Source: Branchiostoma floridae (Eukaryota; Chordata; Leptocardii; Amphioxiformes; Branchiostomatidae). Taken from it: a stretch of DNA of 64,000 bases. Shown here one piece after another: positions 23,675 through 34,632 of the stretch. Below the pieces are notes generated by a model. That model saw only the letters and a program-made list of their open reading frames with translations, was not told the DNA's origin and did not search any database. Positions within the stretch are counted from its first letter, which is position 1; each line of letters starts with the position of its first letter. Location of the stretch: positions 13,407,570-13,471,569 of the forward strand of contig NC_049980.1 of NCBI RefSeq assembly GCF_000003815.2, given 5' to 3'. The translations under genes and the position numbers were made by a program.

Positions 23675-24672
23675 TGATGGGTGACGTCAGACGTCTAGCT
23701 CAAGGAAATTCTGTTGGAGGAAAGCAAAGACGACAATAGACAAAATGGAGAAGGGTAGTAAACTGCAGCACGAAGGGTGGCGGTTGACTAGTGTTGTAAT
23801 AGAAAATAGAATCTAAGATAGCTGCTACTTTTGTGTAATTTCCTAATGTTTGATTACGAAATCTTGTAACCAAATACCCGTAAGCATGTACTTGTTTACA
23901 AGGTCTGAAAACATCATCGGAATGTCTGTAGATGTTTACAAAACATACCTGGTGTGGTCAATCATAAACTAATGTTTGCAAGCCCTATACATTTGTATAA
24001 CCTTAGGCAGAGAACAAATGAGGGACTAACGTTGTAGGGGTAGCAGAACATATAGTAATCTGGCAATATAGTGATAACAGGGTGAAAGAAGGCTGCGACT
24101 CCCTTTCTGAAAATTTGTAGGATATTTTGCGAACCTCTTGGTAAGGTCGAGGAAAAAAAAAACTTATGCATTGCCCATGAGGTCATATCCAATGTAAACT
24201 CGACCAGGCGATTATATTGAAACAAAAATCAAGCCTAAATCTAATTCATCGTGGAATACAATTGTGGTTGCATTTTAAACATTTTATCCAATTTTTGTGT
24301 ATATCCTTAATTTGTTGTCGCCAAACAGCGGCAACTTTTAATTGTACAAAATGTATTCTTTGACCAAAACAATTTTATCAGGGGTTTGGTGTACAGATGT
24401 ATTCTGTATGATGTGTTTACCCAATTTTTACAATGATATCTGTGTTAGGTATTGACATGACTGATATTTGATGTACATATTCAACGCTTACGATCAACTA
24501 TTGCCATCGTCATTTGTTACATCACATTGGTGTTACCTTTTCGTACCAGGATGAAACGTTCTTTTTTAAGCAACTACTATAATCTTCATAACAAAATATG
24601 CGACACGTCGCGGAAGCTCAATCATCTGTATCTTTCTTTCGTTCAATCATTCCTGACAGACAATCACCAGCT
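23675..24672. other. Likely 3' UTR and intergenic sequence
   Basis: AT-rich sequence after the stop codon of the repeat protein. No further coding exon or clear polyadenylation site close to the stop. Confidence 0.4.
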
Positions 24673-24893
24673 GTCCTCCTTTCCACCGGACAGCGATCAC
24701 TGAGCGACCACACAGTGACTAAAATTAGAGTTTTTAACCATGGAACTTCATAAATGTAGGAGATAATTAAAAAGATATAAAACACATTAACATAATAAAC
24801 AATTCTTAGTCTATATTCAACAAATGATCCTTTGCGTGACCTGTAAAATGTTTGGTCGCTCAGTGGTCGCAGCCACTATTGGAAAAGGGGACG
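24673..24893. mobile_element. Probable MITE with imperfect TIRs
   Basis: The left end (GTCCTCCTTTCCACCGG, then CACTGAGCGACCAC) is mirrored by the right end (GGTCGCTCAGTGG, then TTGGAAAAGGGGAC). The arms are about 40 bp with mismatches and no coding capacity. I could not fix the target duplication. Confidence 0.5.
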
Positions 24894-26661
24894 TTAAACG
24901 ATATAGATAACTACAGTCGACTCATGAGGTGTCATGTCATAACGCTGCTATGGTTTAAAGAGAATAACGTACAAAAAAGTAATTAAATTGATGTTATGAT
25001 TTTAAGAAGAAAAGTTCCTTAGAATAAATACATTGTACAATGTCTGATGATAAGCAATAACATATGCACAAAGGAAGTACATGTACCTATTAACACGATC
25101 ACTTTCTATATAATTGGATTAATGAAATGTAGCGTAAGATATGACGGTTACAAAGTTAATTTTCATTTGTGTACATATGAATTGTTATGCAAACGAAGCA
25201 AGTCTGTTTTACATATCGACGACGATTTATTACTTGTTTGACTTAAGCTTGTTTGCACAATCTGTCACTGGAGGGAATAAATTGAGCCCTTGCCGTGTAA
25301 AGTACGGGTACATGGATTTAAGTATTTTGTTTGCACTTTGAAAATTATAACAAACTATTGCACTTTCTAAAGATGTGAATTAGAATACATTTGTCCGTGT
25401 GTTGCACTTCGAATGTCACACATTGCCTTTATGAGAAGTTTGGGTCTGGTGTTGGGAATACCGAGCTAGCTATGCATGTGGCATACTCCTTGCCGAAATG
25501 TCTTTATCGAATTACACTATATAAAAGCTTTGTTGTATGTTTTCGTCTTGGCTTTTTTTTCTGACTTGATGTATGGACCCTGTCACACATTCAGGACCTT
25601 TCCACGACGCTTCTGAGTTATGACCATTCCTCAACTAAGTTCGGCGTTGGTCCGGTGGGGAGTACTACTATCTCTGAATATATCCCACTATATAACTACA
25701 TTCTGAAATCCCAGCAGTTTGCACTAATGATCGAATCCAAATAGAAGATTGAGGTTCCCATTTTAGCAATTTATTGACGGATGGCATTGGCGTTTTAAGG
25801 CTTTTAGATATTCCTTGGCATCTAATTCCCAACTTACCCTAGATAACCTTGCTCAGGACCAACACCAAGCCCATTATACCCCCTTTCCACTAGGACGGCC
25901 GGGCGCTCTCGCCGCGCTCTCTCTGTGACCTGACTTTTGAAAAAGACAATAACCACGCCAAAGGAGTACAGTTTTCGAACAACACTGCTAAGTCAATTAA
26001 CTTCTTCTAGTCTTTTATATACAATTTTTATATTATACATAGTCTACATATTCCTAACTTGGCTATTTCCCCTTATCGGCCAGGAGGGAGTCTGATGGAG
26101 ACTAGATCATTTATCCCATGTTAAATGAACAGTATTTTACCTTTCTAGTATTTCAATATACAATGTTTACCTTCGGTCTATAGCTAGTCGAACCAAGGAT
26201 GTATTTTTTTAACCTCTACATAACGCTACATAATGTAATCGAACACCAACCACGGGGTGTCACTGATCTCCAGTAACCATGGCAGCCGTCTGGTGCAGAT
26301 CAAGGACCTTATTTGGAGGAGAACACAGGGAAGAAACGTAGCGAAAACAAAGTTCCCTTCCATAAGAGTTGAAACATTTGTTATATAGCCAGGAGCCGCG
26401 AACCGGACCAATCAGAAGGCCCCATTCCAAGTTGGTTATGACGGCGTAACACGTAGATTCCGGCCCGGTGTGCATCGCTCCGTCTGACTGGTCAGAATGA
26501 ACTCGATACAAATTGACACCGGTGTAAAGGATATGCAGGCATTGGACAATCAAAAGGAGTGAAAGATATGCCAGAGCAGAGGGAATAATCAAAAGGAATG
26601 TTCGTACAATCTGCAGTCCATGTTTCAGTTAGTTGGGGGCCAAGTCGACTTTAACCTGTTG
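24894..26661. other. No recognised gene
   Basis: Mostly AT-rich. A minus-strand frame at about 26260-26600 encodes a hydrophobic stretch but lacks an ATG at the frame's 5' end and has no recognised family. Confidence 0.35.
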
Positions 26662-26976
26662 AGGTGGGGTCACACATGCGTATATATATTCAATTTCAAG
26701 TCCGTTTGAGGTGCGTATAACGCTCTTAGTCTCTACCAGGCTCCATAGGTCGCGGGAAAAATAGTACAAATTGGACAAATATAGATACATACATGCAAGA
26801 CCAGTTAGCTGACCGAGAAGTATGGTTAGCGACCCAGCTAAATCGTCTGACATGCTACCTGTTTACGTTTGTCCAATTTCTATTATTTTCACAACGGCCT
26901 GTGGAGCCTGGTGGAGGTAAATACTCCCATGCGCGCCTCATACGGACTAAATATATACGCAGGTGTGACCCCACCT
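26662..26976. mobile_element. 315-bp foldback MITE
   Basis: The ends AGGTGGGGTCACAC and GTGTGACCCCACCT are mirror images and are followed inward by TGCGTATATA-type sequence. The arms stay homologous for over 100 bp (CCAGGCTCCATAGG against CCTGTGGAGCCTGG; AAATTGGACAAA against TTTGTCCAATTT). The termini resemble those of the 1.97-kb element at 58778-60748. Confidence 0.75.
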
Positions 26977-27374
26977 TTACATCCAACTTCAAGTAACATG
27001 ATGAATCGACTTTGTCAATATTTAAAGCCTTGGAACTAAACGATATTTCACAAACAAGTTATATATTGTTCGATGTTCAAATTTATTGAATGTCCTGAAT
27101 AAAGGATGTATGCATCATAATGGAATTTGTCGCTTAAATGGGTCAGTTTGGGTAGGCTATATGATAATAACGTTGATGACCCGCCTGTTCCTCGGTGTCC
27201 TAACGCCTGGTCCTTTGCTATAAACCACCAAATAAATCCGCTCAGTCAGTGATTTTATTCGGCGGTTTAGTGACCAGGCGTTATGACACCATATACACCA
27301 TATGCCTGGTATACACCATATATATACCCCGGGACGGGTCATTAACCCTTTAATGTTATACTCCCAAACGTCAC

Positions 27375-28104
27375 GCAAAACTACCGAGGTCACGGGTAAA
27401 TTTCTCATCACTCGGTTCCCAGTGATGAAGTCGCGTCGTCACTGGCTTACCAGTGGGGAATATTTATCGTCACTAGTTTTCCAGTGATGAGGAAACTTCA
27501 GCTGGTAAACCAGCGACGACAAATATTTAGTTTACTGAAGAAAAAGGAATCATCGTTTAAGTTGAGGGGATTTCAAAGTAAGCACTTAAAGTTATACTAA
27601 CGTCGCCTCTGCAAGTCCCCAGTACACTCCCGGGCCAATTCTAACTGTAACATGGCTATGGCGACATGTGAATTAGGGTGTTTTTGTTGCATATCGAACT
27701 CAGCACTGGAACGTTCTAGTGCTATTAGAACGTGGTCACTGGAAGCCCAGTGCCGAAATAATTTCATCACTCGGTGTCCAGTGCCGAAGAGTCGCCGGTC
27801 ACTGGAAAACCCAGTGAGGAACCGGTGACCTCGATGGTTCCGCACTCGGTGTCCAGTGACGAATGACGTTCATCACTGGGCCCCGAGTGACGAGCGAAGT
27901 TCATCACTGGGTCTCGAGTGATGAGTCAAGGTTCATCACTGGAATTCCAGTGCCGAGAGAGCTTCATCACTGAAACAAAGCAATTCATCACTGGGAAACC
28001 AGTGACGAACTTTCTTCGTCACTGGGCGCCCAGTGATGACACCATTTTGAATATAGTTTCGTCACTGTAAGCCCAGTGAGGAACCCGTGACCCGCGTAGC
28101 CTGC
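27375..28104. mobile_element. Mutator-like non-autonomous element made of short palindromes, copy 1
   Basis: The 9-bp direct repeat AAACGTCAC flanks it exactly (27366-27374 and 28105-28113). The ends read GCAAAACTACCGAGGTCAC and, mirrored, GCAGGCTACGCGGGTCAC, then CGGGT on both sides. The interior is a chain of roughly 20-bp palindromes of the form TCACTGG-NNNN-CCAGTGA, spaced about 30-35 bp. A 9-bp duplication is characteristic of the Mutator (MuDR) superfamily. No ORF of note. Confidence 0.8.
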
Positions 28105-28499
28105 AAACGTCACAGTCTAACTGAGAATATTACAGTAAGCAATCGTTCAAATGTTCAAAGCCTCTACTTTATATATCGGTGACGTCTCAGCCAAGCCACT
28201 CCGTGCTCATTCCGAGTTTTGCAGCCTCGGAGTGATACATGATAGCAAATATTCGCCGATCAAATGAGGCTATGTGATCTAACTCATGTATAAATCTGAG
28301 TGGGCACCCTAAAGTAGTCCTTTTAAAGCAGTGGGAAATTTCATTTTAAACAGCATAACTGATCTCAAGTGTCATAATATTTTGTCTGTGGTCTGAAACA
28401 AGTGTTTGAAGACTTCATGGCTCCATGAAATTATGCAAATGACAAAAATTTCCTAAAACTAAAATTTTGAATGGCTAATTCATGAACTTCATTTCGGGC
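28105..28499. other. Spacer between element and tandem array
   Basis: Unique-looking AT-rich sequence. Array sequence begins within about 28485-28530 with a partial unit. Confidence 0.5.
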
Positions 28500-31400
28500 T
28501 CAATGGCAAATTTGCAAAGTTTTCGGGGTCCAAAAATGAAATTTCCCCAGATCGACCGAGATGGCCCGTTTGGGGCCCAAAATGGCATTTTTGCAAAGGC
28601 GCGGACCTGCGGAAAGTTTTCGGGGTCCAAAAATGAAATTTCCCCAGATCGACCGAGATGGCCCGTTTGGGGCCCAAAATGGCATTTTTGCAAAGGCGCG
28701 GACCTGCGGAAAGTTTTCGGGGTCCAAAAATGAAATTTCCCCAGATCGACCCAGATGGCGCGTTTTGGGCCCAAAATGGCAATTTTGCAAAGGCGCGGAC
28801 CTGCGGAAAGTTTTCGGGGTCCAAAAATGAAATTTCCCCAGATCGACCCAGATGGCCCGTTTGGGGCCCAAAATGGCATTTTTGCAAAGGCGCGTACCTG
28901 CGGAAAGTTTTCGGGGTCCAAAAATGAAATTTCCCTCAGATCGACCCAGATGGCCCGTTTTGGGCCCAAAATGGCATTTTTGCAAAGGCGCGGACCTGCG
29001 GAAAGTTCTCGGGGTCCAAAAATGAAATTTCCCCAGATCGACCGAGATGGCCCGTATTGGGCCCAAAATGTCATTTTTGCAAAGGCGCGGACCTGCGGAA
29101 AGTTTTCGGGGTCCAAAAATGAAATTTCCCCAGATCGACCGAGATGGCCCGTTTGGGGCCCAAAATGGCATTTTTGCAAAGGCGCGGACCTGCGGAAAGT
29201 TTTCGGGGTCCAAAAATGAAATTTCCCCAGATCGACCGAGATGGCCCGTTTGGGGCCCAAAATGGCATTTTTGCAAAGGCGCGGACCTGCGGAAAGTTTT
29301 CGGGGTCCAAAAATGAAATTTCCCCAGATCGACCGAGATGGCCCGTTTGGGGCCCAAAATGGCATTTTTGCAAAGGCGCGGACCTGCGGAAAGTTTTCGG
29401 GGTCCAAAAATGAAATTTCCCCAGATCGACCGAGATGGCCCGTTTGGGGCCCAAAATGGCATTTTTGCAAAGGCGCGGACCTGCGGAAAGTTTTCGGGGT
29501 CCAAAAATGAAATTTCCCCAGATCGACCGAGATGGCCCGTTTGGGGCCCAAAATGGCATTTTTGCAAAGGCGCGGACCTGCGGAAAGTTTTCGGGGTCCA
29601 AAAATGAAATTTCCCCAGATCGACCGAGATGGCCCGTTTGGGGCCCAAAATGGCATTTTTGCAAAGGCGCGGACCTGCGGAAAGTTTTCGGGGTCCAAAA
29701 ATGAAATTTCCCCAGATCGACCGAGATGGCCCGTTTGGGGCCCAAAATGGCATTTTTGCAAAGGCGCGGACCTGCGGAAAGTTTTCGGGGTCCAAAAATG
29801 AAATTTCCCCACACCGGCCGAGATGGCCCGTTTTGGGCCCAAAATGGCATTTTTGCAAAGGCGCGGACCTGCGGAAAGTTTTCGGGGTCCAAAAATGAAA
29901 TTTCCCCACACCGGCCGAGATGGCCCGTTTTGGGCCCAAAATGGCATTTTTGCAAAGGCGCGGACCTGCGGAAAGTTTTCGGGGTCCAAAAATGAAATTT
30001 CCCCACACCGGCCGAGATGGCCCGTTTTGGGCCCAAAATGGCATTTTTGCAAAGGCGCGGACCTGCGGAAAGTTTTCGGGGTCCAAAAATGAAATTTCCC
30101 CAGATCGACCGAGATGGCCCGTTTGGGGCCCAAAATGGCATTTTTGCAAAGGCGCGGACCTGCGGAAAGTTTTCGGGGTCCAAAAATGAAATTTCCCCAG
30201 ATCGACCGAGATGGCCCGTTTTGGGCCCAAAATGGCATTTTTGCAAAGGCGCGGACCTGCGGAAAGTTTTCGGGGTCCAAAAATGAAATTTCCCCAGATC
30301 GACCCAGATGGCCCGTTTTGGGCCCAAAATGGCATTTTTGCAAAGGCGCGGACCTGCGGAAAGTTTTCGGGGTCCAAAAATGAAATTTCCCCAGATCGAC
30401 CGAGATGGCCCGTTTTGGGCCCAAAATGGCATTTTTGCAAAGGCGCGGACCTGCGGAAAGTTTTCGGGGTCCAAAAATGAAATTTCCCCAGATCGACCGA
30501 GATGGCCCGTTTTGGGCCCAAAATGGCATTTTTGCAAAGGCGCGGACCTGCGGAAAGTTTTCGGGGTCCAAAAATGAAATTTCCCCACACCGGCCGAGAT
30601 GGCCCGTTTTGGGCCCAAAATGGCATTTTTGCAAAGGCGCGGACCTGCGGAAAGTTTTCGGGGTCCAAAAATGAAATTTCCCCACACCGGCCGAGATGGC
30701 CCGTTTTGGGCCCAAAATGGCATTTTTGCAAAGGCGCGGACCTGCGGAAAGTTTTCGGGGTCCAAAAATGAAATTTCCCCACACCGGCCGAGATGGCCCG
30801 TTTTGGGCCCAAAATGGCATTTTTGCAAAGGCGCGGACCTGCGGAAAGTTTTCGGGGTCCAAAAATGAAATTTCCCCACACCGGCCGAGATGGCCCGTTT
30901 TGGGCCCAAAATGGCATTTTTGCAAAGGCGCGGACCTGCGGAAAGTTTTCGGGGTCCAAAAATGAAATTTCCCCAGATCGACCGAGATGGCCCGTTTTGG
31001 GCCCAAAATGGCATTTTTGCAAAGGCGCGGACCTGCGGAAAGTTTTCGGGGTCCAAAAATGAAATTTCCCCAGATCGACCCAGATGGCGCGTTTTGGGCC
31101 CAAAATGGCAATTTTGCAAAGGCGCGGACCTGCGGAAAGTTTTCGGGGTCCAAAAATGAAATTTCCCCAGATCGACCGAGATGGCCCGTTTTGGGCCCAA
31201 AATGGCATTTTTGCAAAGGCGCGGACCTGCGGAAAGTTTTCGGGGTCCAAAAATGAAATTTCCCCAGATCGACCGAGTTGGCCCGTATGGGGCCCAAAAT
31301 GGCAAATTTGCAAAGGCGCGGACCTGCGGAAAGTTTTCGGGGTCCAAAAATGAAATTTCCCCAGATCGACCCAGATGGCGCGTTTTGGGCCCAAAATGGC

Positions 31401-33640
31401 ATTTTTGCAAAGGCGCGGACCTGCGGAAAGTTTTCGGGGTCCAAAAATGAAATTTCCCCAGATCGACCCAGATGGCCCGTTTTGGGCCCAAAATGGCATA
31501 TTTGCAAAGGCGCGGACCTGCGGAAAGTTTTCGGGGTCCAAAAATGAAATTTCCCCAGATCGACCGAGATGGCCCGTATGGGGCCCAAAATGGCATTTTT
31601 GCAAAGGCGCGGACCTGCGGAAAGTTTTCGGGGTCCAAAAATGAAATTTCCCCAGATCGACCGAGATGGCCCGTATGGGGCCCAAAATGGCATTTTTGCA
31701 AAGGCGCGGACCTGCGGAAAGTTTTCGGGGTCCAAAAATGAAATTTCCCAAGATCGACCGAGATGGCCCGTTTTGGGCCCAAAATGGCATTTTTGCAAAG
31801 GCCGCGGACCTGCGGAAAGTTTTCGGGGTCCAAAAATGAAATTTCCCCAGATCGACCCAGATGACCCGTTTTGGGCCCAAAATGGCCTTTTTGCAAAGGC
31901 GCGGACCTGCGGAAAGTTTTCGGGGTCCCAAAATGGAAATTTCCCCAGAATCGACCGAAATGGCCCGTTTTTGGGCCCGAAAATGGCATTTTTTGCAAAG
32001 GGCGCGGCCCTGCCGGAAAAGTTTTCGGGCGGTCCAAAAAATGAAATTTCCCCAGATCGACCGAGATGGCCCGTTTCGGGCCCAAAATGGCATTTTTGCA
32101 AAGGCGCGATCCTGCGGAAAGTTTTCGGGGTCCAAAAATGAAATTTCCCCAGATCGACCGAGATGGCCCGTTTGGGGCCCAAAATGGCATTTTTGCAAAG
32201 GCGCGGACCTGCGGAAAGTTTTCGGGGTCCAAAAATGAAATTTCCCAAGATCGACCGAGATGGCCCGTATGGGGCCCAAAATGGCATTTTTGCAAAGGCG
32301 CGGACCTGCGGAAAGTTTTCGGAGTCCAAAAATGAAATTTCCCCAGATCGACCGAGATGGCCCGTATGGGGCCCAAAATGGCATTTTTGCAAAGGCGCGG
32401 ACCTGCGGAAAGTTTTCGGGGTCCAAAAATGAAATTTCCCCAGATCGACCGAGATGGCCCGTTTTGGGCCCAAAATGGCATTTTTGCAAAGGCGCGGACC
32501 TGCGGAAAGTTTTCGGGGTCCAAAAATGAAATTTCCCCACACCGGCCGAGATGGCCCGTTTTGGGCCCAAAATGGCATTTTTGCAAAGGCGCGGACCTGC
32601 GGAAAGTTTTCGGGGTCCAAAAATGAAATTTCCCCAGACCGGCCGAGATGGCCCGTTTTGGGCCCAAAATGGCATTTTTGCAAAGGCGCGGACCTGCGGA
32701 AAGTTTTCGGGGTCCAAAAATGAAATTTCCCCACACCGGCCGAGATGGCCCGTTTTGGGCCCAAAATGGCATTTTTGCAAAGGCGCGGACCTGCGGAAAG
32801 TTTTCGGGGTCCAAAAATGAAATTTCCCCACACCGGCCGAGATGGCCCGTTTTGGGCCCAAAATGGCATTTTTGCAAAGGCGCGGACCTGCGGAAAGTTT
32901 TCGGGGTCCAAAAATGAAATTTCCCCACACCGGCCGAGATGGCCCGTTTTGGGCCCAAAATGGCATTTTTGCAAAGGCGCGGACCTGCGGAAAGTGGGCA
33001 CAGCAGAAAAGGAAGAGTTAAGATCGACCGAGATGGCCCGTATGGGGCCCAAAATGGCATTTTTGCAAAGGCGCGGACCTGCGGAAAGTTTTCGGGGTCC
33101 AAAAATGAAATTTCCCCAGATCGACCGAGATGGCCCGTTTTGGGCCCAAAATGGCATTTTTGCAAAGGCGCGGACCTGCGGAAAGTTTTCGGGGTCCAAA
33201 AATGAAATTTCCCCAGATCGACCGAGATGGCCCGTTTTGGGCCCAAAATGGCATTTTTGCAAAGGCGCGGACCTGCGGAAAGTTTTCGGGGTCCAAAAAT
33301 GAAATTTCCCCAGATCGACCGAGATGGCCCGTTTGGGGCCCAAAATGGCATTTTTGTAAAGGCGCGGACCTGCGGAAAGTTTTTGGGGTCCAAAAATGAA
33401 ATTTCCCCAGATCGACCCAGATGGCGCGTTTTGGGCCCAAAATGGCAAATTTGGAAAGGCGCGGACCTGCGGAAAGTTTTCGGGGTCCAAAAATGAAATT
33501 TCCCCAGGTCGACCGAGATGGCCCGTATGGGGCCCAAAATGGCAAATTTGCAAAGGCGCGGACCTGCGGAAAGTTTTCGGGGTCCAAAAATGAAATTTGC
33601 CCAGGTCGACCGAGATGGCCCGTTTCGGGCCCTTCCGAAA
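28500..33640. repeat. 97-bp tandem repeat array, about 52 units
   Basis: Unit starts (ATGAAATTTCCCC) fall 97 bp apart, for example 28536 and 28633, with very high identity. Two main unit types differ at CAGATCGACCGAG versus CACACCGGCCGAG. The second type occurs in runs of three (about 29.8-30.0 kb), four (30.6-30.9 kb) and four plus a CAGACCGG hybrid (32.5-32.9 kb). Another variable site is GTTTGGGG/GTTTTGGG/GTATGGGG before GCCC. The unit lacks TTA, CTA and TCA on the plus strand, so all three minus-strand frames are open for kilobases (up to 1789 codons). Because 97 is not a multiple of three, successive units shift frame, and I read these ORFs as by-products. The alternative, a translated repeat, has no supporting splice or codon evidence. 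Confidence 0.95.
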
Positions 33641-34575
33641 AGTTTTGGGCCCAAAAAACGTATCTCCCTGTATTGGCCAAAATGGCCTGTTTCGGGCCCT
33701 TTCGAAGAGTTTCGGGGCCCCAAAATAAAATTTCCCTACATCGACCAAAATGGCCCAAGTCGGGCCCCAAATCTCAAATTTCTTAAGGTCCGGACCTTCA
33801 ATTCCGATAAGTTTCGTGGCCCTGAAAATAAAACTTTTCCGCATCGGCCAAAATGACCCGATTCGGGCCCAAAATCACAAATTTCTTTAGGTCCGGACCT
33901 TCCGAAAAGTTTAGGGGCCCAAAAATCAAATGTCCCCACATCGGTCAAAATGATCCGATTTGGGCCCAAGATCGCAAATTTCTTAATGAAGGTCTCAAGG
34001 ACCTTCTGAAATGTTTCGGGGCCCAAAAATCAAATCTCCCCACATCGGCCAAAATTGCCCGATTCGGGCCCCAAATCACAATTTTCTTAAGGTCTGGACA
34101 TTCCGATAAGTTTCGGGGCCCAAAAAAATCAAATTTCCCCACATCGGCCAAATTGCCCGATTCGTGCCCTTCCGATAAGTTTCGGGGCCCAAAAAATCAA
34201 ATTTCCCCACATCGGCCAAAATGCCCGATTCGTGCCCTTCTGAAAGGTTTCGGGGTCCCAAAATCAAATTTCCCCACATCGGCCAAAATGCCCGATTCGT
34301 GCCCTTCCGAAAAGTTTCGGGCCCCAAAATCAAATTTCCCCACATCGGCCAAATTGCCCGATTCGTGCCCTTCCGATAAGTTTCGGGGCCCAAAAAATCA
34401 AATTTCCCCACATCGGCCAAAATGCCCGATTCGTGCCCTTCTGAAAGGTTTCGGGGCCCCAAAATCAAATTTCCCCACATCGGTCCGATTCGGGCCCAAG
34501 ATCGCAAATTTAAGGAAGGTCTGGACCTTCTGAAAAGTTTTGGGGCCCAAAAATCCAATTTCCCCACATCAAGGA
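33641..34575. repeat. Diverged right flank of the 97-bp array
   Basis: Recognisable but decayed relatives of the 97-bp unit, sharing TTCCCCACATCGGCCAAAAT, CCCGATTCGGGCCC, AGGTCCGGACCTT and TTTCGGGGCCC. Between about 34140 and 34490, shortened units of roughly 60 bp recur in the order GATAAG, TGAAAGG, GAAAAG, GATAAG, TGAAAGG, which is a three-unit higher-order period. Confidence 0.85.
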
Positions 34576-34632
34576 GCTTTTATCAGCCTGAGGAAATGTT
34601 TTCCTTTATTCCCATAATGCACTTCGTTCAAC

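Noticed and set aside
26260..26600. 110-codon minus-strand frame with a hydrophobic segment
   Set aside because: The frame begins with TTG rather than ATG after an upstream stop, and I recognise no family; it could be an exon but I cannot support it.
27388..28092. Palindrome chain as a CRISPR array
   Set aside because: The repeats are variable hairpins with no constant repeat and no unique spacers, in an animal-type genome, within an element with 9-bp duplications.
28475..33844. 1489-1789-codon minus-strand ORFs as a giant repetitive protein
   Set aside because: All three frames of the strand are equally open because the 97-bp unit lacks the needed trinucleotides. Frame rotates every unit and there is no codon-level conservation of one frame.
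28482..33856. Dozens of 89-codon plus-strand ORFs spaced 97 bp apart
   Set aside because: They are the same repeat read repeatedly, each ending at the TGA inside AAATGAAATTT.
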